Shown piece by piece: positions 1 to 8,785 of a stretch of DNA of 64,000 bases; position 1 is the first letter of the stretch; the number at the start of each line of letters is the position of its first letter. The notes under the pieces are model-generated. The model had not been told where the DNA came from and made no database searches. It saw only the letters and a list, made by a program, of their open reading frames with translations. The stretch covers positions 41,773 through 105,772 of the forward strand of contig SFFJ01000003.1 in the NCBI GenBank assembly GCA_004557855.1. Reading direction: 5' to 3'. This DNA is from Oscillospiraceae bacterium. Lineage in GTDB: Bacteria > Bacillota > Clostridia > Oscillospirales > Ruminococcaceae. A program made the position numbers and the translations under genes.

Positions 1-1204
<1,204 letters not shown>

Positions 1205-1210
1205 TCACAG

Positions 1211-1230
1211 TTATAACGGCAGCGTTATAA
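1211..1230. promoter_or_regulatory. Perfect 8-bp inverted repeat upstream of nifJ (candidate operator)
   Basis: The arms TTATAACG and CGTTATAA flank a GCAG spacer. On the minus strand the downstream arm overlaps a plausible -10 (TATAAC) for nifJ. The architecture (8-4-8, AT-rich ends) resembles redox or peroxide repressor sites such as Rex, but the half-site does not match the Rex consensus TTGTTAA, so no regulator is assigned. Confidence 0.5.
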
Positions 1231-1389
1231 TTTTGACGAAAAAACCCCGTTTTTATGGTTCTTTAATTCAATTCTATCACCCCTAAATGGGGTAGTCTAT
1301 AAATTAGATTTTTAACAAGTGAAAATTTCCCCTGTGAAAAATGCGGTTTTTGGTGCAGGTGGAACAAAAGGGGCGGGAATTCGGGCGAA

Positions 1390-1475
1390 GGGGCGCAGCC
1401 CCGGCGGTGCGAAGCACCGCCGGCCGGTCCCCGCAGGGGGCCGGCAGCCCGCCGCAGGCGGGCGGGCTGCGCCCC
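1390..1475. repeat. GC-rich four-way-junction element 1 (nifJ-mreB gap)
   Basis: Outer arms GGGGCGCAGCCC and GGGCTGCGCCCC close three hairpins: CGGCGGTGC-GAA-loop, GCCGGTCCCC-GCA-loop and GCCCGCC-GCA-loop, total 86 nt. It is followed by the flank ACCTTGCAGGGGG. The 1175-1590 gap otherwise holds the nifJ operator and an AT-rich stretch; I see no gene in it. Confidence 0.85.
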
Positions 1476-1590
1476 GAAGCCGCACCTTGCAGGGGGTAAA
1501 AAGGGGGCTGGGATCTCCGCACAGGGCCGGATAAAGCTATCCTCCCCCGAAAAACCGGGATTACTCCACAAAAAATTTACACTCTTTAAC

Positions 1591-1619
1591 TTGTGGTCGG
1601 GGGATTTATCGTCTATAAT
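1591..1619 (+). promoter_or_regulatory. Promoter of the mre operon
   Basis: TTGTGG (1591-1596), 17-nt spacer, TATAAT (1614-1619), 57 nt upstream of mreB. Confidence 0.75.
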
Positions 1620-1675
1620 AGCAGGTAGAGCGGCAGACTACGCCAACATCACAGATAAAAGGAGAGCAGACGGCT

Positions 1676-2692
1676 ATGGCAAGAGATATCGGCATCGACC
1701 TGGGTACGGCCAATACCCTTATTTATATGAAAGGCAAGGGCATCATCCTGCGGGAGCCCAGCGTTGTGGCGGTGGATATCCGCAATGATACCGTAAAATT
1801 CGTGGGCGATGAGGCCAAGGAGGTTGTGGGACGCACCCCGGCTTCCATTGTGGCGGTGCGCCCCCTCAAGGACGGCGTCATTGCCGACTTTGATATTGCG
1901 GCCAGTATGCTGCAGCTTTTCATCAAAAAGACGCTGGGAAGTGTGACCTTTAACCGTCCCCGCGTGGTCATCTGCATCCCCAGCGGGGTAACGGCGGTGG
2001 AGCGCCGTGCCGTGCGTGAGGTCGCCTTTAAGGCGGGCGCCAGGCAGGTGGCCATAGTGGAGGAGCCGATGGCAGCGGCCATTGGTGCGGGGCTGCCCGT
2101 GGCCGAGCCGACCGGCTGCATGATCGTGGATATCGGCGGCGGAACGGCAGAGGTGGCGGTCATCTCGATGGGGTCCATTGTGGCCTCCCGCAGTGTGCGC
2201 AGCGCCGGGGACGAATTCGAGAAAGAGATCATCGCCTATGTGAAGCGCAAATATAACGTTCTCATCGGGGACCGCACCGCCGAGGAGATCAAGATCGCCA
2301 TCGCCTCCGCTGCCCCCTACGAGGGCGAGGAGCCCTATTCCGTGATGGGCCGCAACCTGGTGGACGGCTTCCCCAAGGAGGTCACCCTGACCCCGGCCGA
2401 GATCCGCGAGGTTTTGAGTGAGCAGATCGGTGTGATCGTGGATGCGATTCTGACCACGCTGGAGCGTACCCCGCCCGAGCTTTCCGCCGATATCCTGGAG
2501 ACCGGCATTACGCTGGCGGGCGGCGGCGCCCTGCTGCACGGGCTGGATAAGCTGGTGGCGCAGCAGACCGGGATGCCGGTATTCATCGCCGAGGACCCGC
2601 TGGACTGCGTGGCCCGCGGTACCGGCGCCATCCTGGAAACGCCGGAGACCTTCTCCCGCAGCCTGTTCTTCGATAACCGCCCCAGCCATTGA
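1676..2692 (+). CDS. mreB: Rod shape-determining protein MreB (actin-like)
   Basis: The 338-aa product starts MARDIGIDLGTANTLIYMKG, the phosphate-1 loop of bacterial actins, and carries MIVDIGGGTAEVAVIS (phosphate-2) and an ITLAGGGALLHGLDKL adenosine motif near residue 280. Length is normal for MreB/Mbl (about 330-345 aa). It polymerises in an ATP-dependent way under the membrane and positions the elongation machinery. AAAAGGAG lies just upstream of the ATG. It is the first gene of mreB-mreC-mreD-PBP2, driven by the promoter at 1591-1619. MreB and Mbl cannot be told apart by sequence here; the mreCD context favours mreB. Confidence 0.96.
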   Translation: MARDIGIDLGTANTLIYMKGKGIILREPSVVAVDIRNDTVKFVGDEAKEVVGRTPASIVAVRPLKDGVIADFDIAASMLQLFIKKTLGSVTFNRPRVVICIPSGVTAVERRAVREVAFKAGARQVAIVEEPMAAAIGAGLPVAEPTGCMIVDIGGGTAEVAVISMGSIVASRSVRSAGDEFEKEIIAYVKRKYNVLIGDRTAEEIKIAIASAAPYEGEEPYSVMGRNLVDGFPKEVTLTPAEIREVLSEQIGVIVDAILTTLERTPPELSADILETGITLAGGGALLHGLDKLVAQQTGMPVFIAEDPLDCVARGTGAILETPETFSRSLFFDNRPSH

Positions 2693-2725
2693 GGGCGGAA
2701 ATGACCGTAAAGGGAACGATACAGC

Positions 2726-3595
2726 ATGAAAGACTTTTTTCGCAGCAAGACCTTTAAGATCATCGCCGTGCTGCTGGCTGCGGTACTGGCGTTCTTTCTG
2801 CGTGCGGTATATACCGGCGGGCTGATGCCCGCCCTTTCCCATATCGGCGGGGCCATTGCGACCCCCTTCGGGGAGTTCTTTGCCGGTATCGGCAACGCGG
2901 TGGAGGATTTTTTCCAGCCTGTTTTGCACGGGCGGGAGCTGCAGCAGCGGAACGAGGACCTGCAGCGCCAGGTGGATGAGCTGACCCGGCGGCAGGCCGA
3001 CTATGACGAGCTGAAAAACCAGAACGATCTGTACCGGCGGTTCTTCAGCATCAGCGACAGCAACGCCGACTACACGCTGGAGCCCGCCACCGTCATCGCA
3101 CGTGTGCCGGACGACCCTTCCGGCTCCTTTATCATCAACATCGGGCAGGCGCAGGGCATTGCCCCCGGGATGCCGGTCATTACCGAAAACGGGCTGGTGG
3201 GCATCATCGGGCGGGTGAGCGACCGCTACTGCCGGGTGCTGACGCTGATGGACCCCGCAGTGAATATCGGGGTGCTGGACAGTACCACGCTGGATACCGG
3301 CATTCTGACCGGGGATGCATCCATGCGGGAGGAGAACAGCGCCCGGCTGACCTACCTGCGGCTGCAAAGCGAGGCGTCGGCCGGTGACCTGGTCCTGACC
3401 AGCGGCTACGGCGAGAAGATCCCGCAGGGACTGACGGTGGGGTACCTTTCCGGGGTGGTGCTGGCCGATACGGGACTGACCAAGGAGGGGGCGGTGGCCC
3501 TTTCCGCGCGGCCGGAAAACGCCCGGCAGGTATTTGTCATTACCGATTTTACCGTGACCCAGACGAGCGACGACGAGACGCCCGAGGCGCCGTAA
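2726..3595 (+). CDS. mreC: Rod shape-determining protein MreC
   Basis: 289 aa. An N-terminal transmembrane helix (about residues 10-30, IIAVLLAAVLAFFLRAVYTG) is followed by a coiled coil (about 65-100, rich in Q, E, L and R, as in ELQQRNEDLQRQVDELTRRQ) and the beta-rich MreC domain with the TENGLVGIIGRVSDRYCRVL segment. The family forms a periplasm-side scaffold that activates the PBP2-RodA synthase. It starts 33 nt after mreB. A four-way-junction element follows directly, separating it from mreD although both are co-oriented. Confidence 0.93.
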   Translation: MKDFFRSKTFKIIAVLLAAVLAFFLRAVYTGGLMPALSHIGGAIATPFGEFFAGIGNAVEDFFQPVLHGRELQQRNEDLQRQVDELTRRQADYDELKNQNDLYRRFFSISDSNADYTLEPATVIARVPDDPSGSFIINIGQAQGIAPGMPVITENGLVGIIGRVSDRYCRVLTLMDPAVNIGVLDSTTLDTGILTGDASMREENSARLTYLRLQSEASAGDLVLTSGYGEKIPQGLTVGYLSGVVLADTGLTKEGAVALSARPENARQVFVITDFTVTQTSDDETPEAP

Positions 3596-3624
3596 GATAA
3601 AGATTCGTGCAGGAGGCGGGGGCA

Positions 3625-3709
3625 GGGGCGCAGCCCCGGCGGTGCAAGGCACCGCCGCTGCGGCCGGAGGCCGCAGGCCCCGTCCGGAGGACGGGGCGGG
3701 CTGCGCCCC
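3625..3709. repeat. GC-rich four-way-junction element 2 (mreC-mreD)
   Basis: 12-nt outer arms GGGGCGCAGCCC/GGGCTGCGCCCC enclose CGGCGGTGC-AAG-GCACCGCCG, CTGCGGCC-GGA-GGCCGCAG and a GCCCCGTCC hairpin with loop GGA; 12+21+19+21+12 = 85 nt with no unpaired junction bases. It lies inside an apparent operon. Confidence 0.88.
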
Positions 3710-3760
3710 GAACCCACGCCGCCGGCAGAGACGATAAACGAAAGCAAAGGAGGGCGCCGC

Positions 3761-4285
3761 ATGGAGCTTTACCGCTGGTATATCCTGAAATACGGCGCCT
3801 ATGCCCTGATGGCGCTTTTGCTGTTCCGGCTGCAGTCGATCCCCGGTCTTTTGGAGATCGGGGGGGTGCGGCCGCTGCCGCTGGCGGCCCTGGCGGTGCT
3901 GGTGGCCACCATGGAGCGGGAGCTGCCGGGGGTATTATTCTGCATTTTTTGCGGGTACCTGTGCGACCTATATACCGTTGCCCCCATGGGGTATTATATG
4001 TTTTTTTTGACGGTGCTGGGGCTTATCTGCGGGCTGGTGATCCGCAACTACCTGCAGCCCAGCCTGTCTATTCTGGCGGGAGCGGTGCTGATTACGGCGT
4101 TTTTCTGCCGGGTGGTGCTGTTCCTGTTCCGGTATTCGCTGGCGGGGGTGGCCGGTGCGGCCCCGGTGCTGCTGCGGTACGACCTGCCCCATGCCGTTTA
4201 TTCGGCGGTGCTGGCGGTGCCGCTGTACTACCCGGTGCGGGCGCTGCACCGCATGGCAGAGCAGCGCACCGATACCAGACTGTAA
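3761..4285 (+). CDS. mreD: Rod shape-determining protein MreD
   Basis: 174 aa, almost entirely hydrophobic, with about five predicted membrane helices and the short loop CGYLCDLYTVAPMGYYMFF typical of MreD (G-x-DL...PxG motif). It is a membrane partner of MreC in the elongasome. The start is supported by AAAGGAGGGCGCCGC-ATG. Its identity rests on hydrophobicity, the DLY..APMG motif and its place between mreC and PBP2. Confidence 0.88.
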   Translation: MELYRWYILKYGAYALMALLLFRLQSIPGLLEIGGVRPLPLAALAVLVATMERELPGVLFCIFCGYLCDLYTVAPMGYYMFFLTVLGLICGLVIRNYLQPSLSILAGAVLITAFFCRVVLFLFRYSLAGVAGAAPVLLRYDLPHAVYSAVLAVPLYYPVRALHRMAEQRTDTRL

Positions 4286-4318
4286 GCTGAAGTTGTAATT
4301 TGTGCAGGGGCCCGGTGC

Positions 4319-4408
4319 GGGGCGCAGCCCGGCCCCCCCCCCGCAGGGGGCGGGCCCTGCGGCCGCAGGCCGCAGCGGCGGCGCATGGCGCCGCCGGGGC
4401 TGCGCCCC
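4319..4408. repeat. GC-rich four-way-junction element 3 (mreD-PBP2)
   Basis: Outer arms GGGGCGCAGCCC/GGGCTGCGCCCC around a long C-run/G-run hairpin, then CTGCGGCC-GCA-GGCCGCAG, then CGGCGGCGC-ATG-GCGCCGCCG. About 90 nt, preceded by the flank TTTGTGCAGGGG. The first arm is imperfect. Confidence 0.82.
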
Positions 4409-4451
4409 GTTCCCCTTCCCCTGCCGCAAGCCCGTAGAAAGGAGCCGACCC

Positions 4452-6728
4452 ATGTACCCCAACGAGAAAAACCGCTATATCATACTGGGCGCTGCCGTCG
4501 GCGCCGTTTTTCTGTTCTTTACGGTGGTGATGATGCTGACCCAGCTGCGGGACGGTGCGGACTACGCCCGTCAGGCGGCCATGGGCGTTTCCACCACCCA
4601 GCAGACCTCCGCCGCCCGGGGCGAGATCGTGGATGCCGAGGGGCGGGCCTTTACCGGCAATACAACCGTCTGCAATATCACCATCGACAGCAACTATTTT
4701 TCCGAGCAGGAGCTGAACCCCCTGCTGCTGGAGCTGACCGACCTGTGCCGGGACTACGGCTGTGAATGGCGGGATGAGCTGCCCATCAGCCGGGAGGAGC
4801 CCTATACCTTTACCGGGGAGGACGAGAACGCCCTGCGGGCCCTGCGCAGCAAGCTGCAATTAAGCGATGCCGCCACCCCGGAGGACGCCATGTACTGGCT
4901 GCGGGACCTGTATAATCTGAACGACTACACCGATACCGATGTGCTGGACCGGCTGCGTTCCCGCAATAAGATAGAGGGCAAAAGCGATGCCGAAACGCTG
5001 GACTGGCTGCGGGCCTACCGCAAAACGCCGGCTGCCACCGATGAGGAGCTTATCGCTTCGCTGCGGACGCAGTACCGGATGTACCGCTATACCGCCGAGG
5101 AGCAGCGGCTGCTGGCGGGGATCCGCTATACCATGACCCAATCGGAATTTTCCGACTACAACCCCTATACCTTTGCCAATGATATCGGCGATGCGCTGCT
5201 GGCCGCCCTGAAGGAGAAAAGCAGCGAGCTGCCCGGCGTGGACGGTACCACCGCCCCGGTCCGCACCTACCTGACCGGCGACCTGGCCGCCCATGTGCTG
5301 GGGGTCACCGGCTCGGTGAGCGCCGAGGAATATAACCGGCTGAAGGAGGAGGGCAAGACCTATTCCCTTTCCAATCCGTCGGGCTACCGCTTCAGCGATA
5401 CGGTGGGCAAGCGGGGCATAGAGCAGGTGATGGAGGAGGAGCTGCGCGGGCAAAACGGTCTGCGCACCGTGGTGCAGGACCAGGACGGCAGCGTGGTGCG
5501 GGTGGAGGAAACGGTAAAGGCCGTTCCGGGGCACACCGTACAGCTGACCCTGAACCAGACGGTACAGGCCGCCGCCCAGAAGGGGCTGGCCGACCGCATC
5601 AGCTACCTGAATAAAAACGCCCCGGCCACCCGCGGTAAGGAGGCCGAGGCCGGCGCCGTGGTGGCCATCGATGTAAAGACCGGCGGGGTCATCGCCATGG
5701 CAAGCTACCCCGATTACAGCCTGAATGACTACTACACCGGCTATTCCGAGATGGTGCAGCAAACCCCCTCTCCCCTGCTGAACCGCGCCACACAGGGCCT
5801 GTACACCGTGGGCAGCACCTATAAGCCCGCCGTTTCGCTGGCGGCGCTGGATACCGGCACCGTGACCACCGCCGACCGGGTGAACTGCACCGGCCGCTAT
5901 ACCTACTACCGGGATTATCAGCCGGTATGCGAAGGGGTGCACGGGCCCATCAATGTGATAGACGCCCTGCGGGTCTCCTGCAATATCTTCTTCTATGATA
6001 TGGGCCGGCGGATGGGCATCGAGACCATCAATGAATACAGCTATTCCCTGGGGATGGGACACGCCACCGGCATTGAGATCCCCGAGCTGGCGGGACAGCT
6101 TTCCTCCCCGGATACCCGTGCCGCCATCGGCGAGGAATGGTACGACAGCTACGACCTGCAATCGGCCATCGGTCAGCTGGATAACCAGTTCACCATTTTA
6201 CAGATGGCAAGCTATACCGCCACCCTGGCCAGCCGCGGCCAGCGGATGCAGGTGCATCTGGTGGATAAAATATGGGACTACAATATGCAGAATGTGCTGT
6301 ACGAGGCGCAGCCCATCGTGGTGGAGACCATAGAGGCCGAGGACGGCACATGGGCCGCCATCCGGGAGGGCATGACCCGCAGCTGCTACAACGACGCCTA
6401 CGGGCGGGGTACCAGCTACGGCACATGGGGCAGCGCCCGCGGTAAGACCTGGAGTATGTACGGGGTGGATATCGTGGTGGCGGGCAAGACCGGCTCCCCG
6501 CAACGGGGCGACGGCCTGGTCAATTCCTGCTTTATCTGCTATGCCCCGGCCGATGACCCCGAGATCGCCGTGGCGGTCATCATCGAAAAGGGCTACGAGG
6601 GCGACCGTGCCGCCCCGGTGGCCAAGGCGGTGCTGGAGGAGTATTTCTTCGGCGAGGACGGCGCCTACCACCAGAACAAGCTGGACTATCTGGCGCGGCA
6701 GGCCGCAGCCCGAACCGAGGAGCCGTAA
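4452..6728 (+). CDS. mrdA: Class B penicillin-binding protein 2 (elongation transpeptidase)
   Basis: 758 aa from the ATG at 4452, placed after GAAAGGAGCCGACCC; the frame is open further upstream but only through a GC-rich repeat. One N-terminal membrane anchor (about residues 10-30, IILGAAVGAVFLFFTVVMML) precedes a long dimerisation region and the transpeptidase domain. Catalytic motifs are visible: S455-T-Y-K (nucleophile Ser455), S509-C-N511 and K679-T-G681 (VAGKTGSPQRG). It crosslinks lateral-wall peptidoglycan together with a SEDS glycosyltransferase (RodA), which is not encoded in this window. It is the last gene of the mre operon and is followed by a terminator. Confidence 0.9.
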   Translation: MYPNEKNRYIILGAAVGAVFLFFTVVMMLTQLRDGADYARQAAMGVSTTQQTSAARGEIVDAEGRAFTGNTTVCNITIDSNYFSEQELNPLLLELTDLCRDYGCEWRDELPISREEPYTFTGEDENALRALRSKLQLSDAATPEDAMYWLRDLYNLNDYTDTDVLDRLRSRNKIEGKSDAETLDWLRAYRKTPAATDEELIASLRTQYRMYRYTAEEQRLLAGIRYTMTQSEFSDYNPYTFANDIGDALLAALKEKSSELPGVDGTTAPVRTYLTGDLAAHVLGVTGSVSAEEYNRLKEEGKTYSLSNPSGYRFSDTVGKRGIEQVMEEELRGQNGLRTVVQDQDGSVVRVEETVKAVPGHTVQLTLNQTVQAAAQKGLADRISYLNKNAPATRGKEAEAGAVVAIDVKTGGVIAMASYPDYSLNDYYTGYSEMVQQTPSPLLNRATQGLYTVGSTYKPAVSLAALDTGTVTTADRVNCTGRYTYYRDYQPVCEGVHGPINVIDALRVSCNIFFYDMGRRMGIETINEYSYSLGMGHATGIEIPELAGQLSSPDTRAAIGEEWYDSYDLQSAIGQLDNQFTILQMASYTATLASRGQRMQVHLVDKIWDYNMQNVLYEAQPIVVETIEAEDGTWAAIREGMTRSCYNDAYGRGTSYGTWGSARGKTWSMYGVDIVVAGKTGSPQRGDGLVNSCFICYAPADDPEIAVAVIIEKGYEGDRAAPVAKAVLEEYFFGEDGAYHQNKLDYLARQAAARTEEP

Positions 6729-6752
6729 GGCTGTTTATATGCAAAAAGGTGC

Positions 6753-6796
6753 AAGCCCCCGGCTTTCCCAATGGGAGAGTCGGGGGCTTGGGTTTT
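6753..6796 (+). terminator. Terminator of the mre-PBP2 operon
   Basis: AAGCCCCCGGCT pairs with AGTCGGGGGCTT (one G:T pair) across a 14-nt loop, followed by GGGTTTT. Confidence 0.75.
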
Positions 6797-6878
6797 GGGG
6801 GCGGACGAGGGATTGAGGAAGGGGCAGGCAGGCGGGCCGCAGGCCCGGCGGCAGCGGTGAGGTGGGAAAGGAGCAGGC

Positions 6879-6961
6879 GGGCCGCAGGCCCGGCGGCGCA
6901 GCCGCCGCCCCGGCGCCCTGCGCCGGGGGTCCCGCCCGAAGGGCGGGACGGCCTGCGACCC
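6879..6961. repeat. GC-rich four-way-junction element 4a
   Basis: Outer arm GGGCCGCAGGCC with a right arm GGCCTGCGACCC that carries one mismatch; inner hairpins CGGCGGC, GGCGCC and CCCGCCC types. An orphan copy of the left arm stands 45 nt upstream, as if a partial duplication or deletion took place. Confidence 0.75.
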
Positions 6962-7142
6962 GATGCCGGCACCTTGCAGGGGGATGCCGAGGAAGCGGGG
7001 GTCGGCGGGCAGAGGGTGGGCTCTGTGGGGCCGGGCGGGTGGCAGAGGCCGGGGGAAAGGCACCCTGCAGGAACCGGGCGGAGGCGCCATGGGCGGGGGT
7101 ATCTCACGGTGCGCCCCCCGCAAGCCGGTGCAGGGTGCGGAA

Positions 7143-7229
7143 GGCCCGCAGGGCAACCCGCCCGGAGGGCGGGTTTGGGGGCGGCCGCAGGCCGCCCCCA
7201 CGGCGGCGAAGCCGCCGGCCCTGCGGGCC
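7143..7229. repeat. GC-rich four-way-junction element 4b (before minD-like gene)
   Basis: GGCCCGCAGGGC/GCCCTGCGGGCC close AACCCGCCC-GGA, TGGGGGCGGCC-GCA and CGGCGGC-GAA hairpins: 12+21+25+17+12 = 87 nt. The arm set matches that of the element at 40366-40453. Left flank GTGCAGGGTGCGG. Confidence 0.87.
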
Positions 7230-7416
7230 TGTGCCCTCCCGATTTGGCAGGGTGCAGTAAGCGGCGGTGCTTTTGTACTGGAACCTGCACAAAAATTTGC
7301 GGAGGGGGCAGCAACCCTTTGCATTTTGGCAGCCGATATGATAAGATAAACGTGGAAAGCTGTTCGGCAGCTTATTTTTTCCTGCACACTAAAAAACCCG
7401 AAGGAGGCCGGCCGCC

Positions 7417-8118
7417 ATGCGAAGCATTGTTATGACAGCCGGCTGCAGCGGGTGCGGCAGCGCCGCCGTTACCGCCGCCGTGGCCCGGCAGATGGCCCGG
7501 CAGGGCAAACGGGTGCTGCTGGCGGAGGCCACCGCCGGACTGCGCCGCATGAACGGCCTGCTGGATGTCCGGGAGGAGGGGCTGTTTGATCTGTGCGACC
7601 TGCTGGAGGGGCGCTGCGTGCCGGAAAATGCCCTGCTGCCCACCGCCACCCCCGGCCTGACCCTGCTGCAGGGCCCTTCGGCCATCGACTGGGTGCCGGA
7701 GGCTGCCGGTGTCCAGCTTTTGCGGGAGGAGCTGCAAAACGGCGACTGCTATGATGCCGTGCTGTGGTACTGCCCGCCGGGTGCCGGGGCGCTGCAAAAG
7801 GGGCTGCTGCCCGCCGCTGAAACGCTGGTGCTCGTGACCGATGTGACGCCGCAGGGGATCGCTGCCGCTGCCAAGACCGCCGACTGGTGGGCCGGGCAGG
7901 GGGCCGTAAATCTGCGGACCGTCTTTAACCGGGTGGGGCGCCGCCTGCCGAAGGATCTGGGCTATGCCCACCTGGATGCGGTGCTGGATGCCATCGGGGC
8001 GCGGCTGCTGGGGATGATCCCCGCGGATGCCGACCTGCCCTTCAGCGCCGCCACCGGCAATATTGCCGCCCGCCTGTGCGGGGAAAGCTGTCCGTTATTG
8101 GCCGTTTACCGGCCGTAA
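7417..8118 (+). CDS. MinD/ParA-like protein with degenerate P-loop
   Basis: 233 aa. The fold signature is that of MinD/ParA ATPases: an N-terminal glycine-rich loop, RQGKRVLLAEATAGLRRMNGLLDV (MinD: G.kVlliD.D.GLrnLD...G), the ALLPTATPGLTLLQGP strand and the NRVGRRLPKDLGYAHLDAVLDAIGARLLGMIP-like end of MinD (I.V..D). However, the P-loop reads TAGCSGCGSAAVT: the GxxGxG glycines remain but the catalytic Lys of GKT is Ser, and the deviant signature Lys is also missing. The C-terminus lacks a clear amphipathic membrane-targeting helix. It lies in the place where clostridia carry minC-minD-minE between PBP2 and mgsA; minC, minE and rodA are absent. It probably cannot hydrolyse ATP. GGAGGCCGGCCGCC precedes the ATG. 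Confidence 0.72.
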   Translation: MRSIVMTAGCSGCGSAAVTAAVARQMARQGKRVLLAEATAGLRRMNGLLDVREEGLFDLCDLLEGRCVPENALLPTATPGLTLLQGPSAIDWVPEAAGVQLLREELQNGDCYDAVLWYCPPGAGALQKGLLPAAETLVLVTDVTPQGIAAAAKTADWWAGQGAVNLRTVFNRVGRRLPKDLGYAHLDAVLDAIGARLLGMIPADADLPFSAATGNIAARLCGESCPLLAVYRP

Positions 8119-8162
8119 TCCCATAAAAAAGAACCCTACATTGCCAAAGGAGGCATTTTTAC

Positions 8163-8567
8163 ATGAATATCGCACTGATTGCCCACGACGCCAAAAAGGA
8201 ACTGATGGTACAGTTCTGCATCGCCTATTGCGGCATTTTAAGCCGCCACAACCTGTGCGCCACCGGAACCACCGGCAAGCTGGTCGCAGAGGCGACGGGG
8301 CTGCGGATCACCTGCTTTATGGCGGGCAGCCAGGGCGGCGACCAGCAGATCTCCTCCCGCATTTCCTGCAACGAGATCGACCTGCTGCTGTATTTCCGCA
8401 ATCCCATCGGCGCCAAGGCCACCGAGCCGGACGAGGCCAGCTTGCTGCGTCTGTGCGATGTGTATAACATCCCCTACGCCACCAACATTGCCTCCGCCGA
8501 GGCGATGATCCATGCGCTGGAAAACGGCGACCTGGACTGGCGCGATATTGTCAATCCCAAGGCATAA
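8163..8567 (+). CDS. mgsA: Methylglyoxal synthase
   Basis: 134 aa, normal for the family. MNIALIAHDAKKELM, TGTTGKL, the AGSQGGDQQISSRI phosphate-binding/catalytic loop, LLLYFRNPIGAK and YATNIASAEAMI all match MgsA. It converts dihydroxyacetone phosphate to methylglyoxal and phosphate, a bypass of lower glycolysis. AAAGGAGGCATTTTTAC-ATG supports the start. It lies 44 nt after the MinD-like gene and probably shares its transcript; a terminator follows. Confidence 0.95.
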   Translation: MNIALIAHDAKKELMVQFCIAYCGILSRHNLCATGTTGKLVAEATGLRITCFMAGSQGGDQQISSRISCNEIDLLLYFRNPIGAKATEPDEASLLRLCDVYNIPYATNIASAEAMIHALENGDLDWRDIVNPKA

Positions 8568-8583
8568 CCCCGCCCCATTCATC

Positions 8584-8605
8584 CCCCCGCCACGGCGGGG
8601 GTTTT
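8584..8605 (+). terminator. Terminator after mgsA
   Basis: CCCCCGC-CACG-GCGGGGG followed by TTTTG. Confidence 0.85.
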
Positions 8606-8704
8606 GCTTTGCGGGGGTGGTGATACCCTTTAGGGCTTCTGCAAACCGCGGGAGGCCGGGCCCCGCACCTTGCAGGAGCCCCGCAAAACCCGCCGCCGGT
8701 TTTC

Positions 8705-8733
8705 TTGCGTCCTGCGGCGGGTTATACTATAAT
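8705..8733 (+). promoter_or_regulatory. Promoter of aroB
   Basis: TTGCGT (8705-8710), 17-nt spacer, TATAAT (8728-8733), 52 nt upstream of the start. Confidence 0.75.
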
Positions 8734-8785
8734 AAAGCCAAAAGACCGGTGTCTTGCGAAAATCCCCCAGAAAGGCGGCGAAACC

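Larger units (their letters stand above)
6797..7416. other. 620-nt GC-rich intergenic stretch without a gene
   Basis: Open frames cross this stretch, but they are low-complexity products of palindromic DNA (G/A/R/P-rich, no family similarity that I recognise). It holds two complete four-way-junction elements (6879-6961 and 7143-7229) and an extra left half-arm GGGCCGCAGGCCC at 6834-6846. The 180 nt between the elements are G-rich but show no clear structure. Confidence 0.7.

Noticed and set aside
1649..3652. 667-codon open frame on the minus strand opposite mreB and mreC
   Set aside because: It is the shadow of GC-rich codon bias in real genes; the product is His/Gly/Arg-rich with no family resemblance, and mreB/mreC are certain on the plus strand. 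The same holds for long antisense frames over aspS, guaB, msmX, typA and secY.
6749..7435. Several 60-230 codon frames in the GC-rich gap before the MinD-like gene
   Set aside because: They translate palindromic repeat DNA into G/A/R/P-rich chains with no ribosome sites of note and no recognisable domain.
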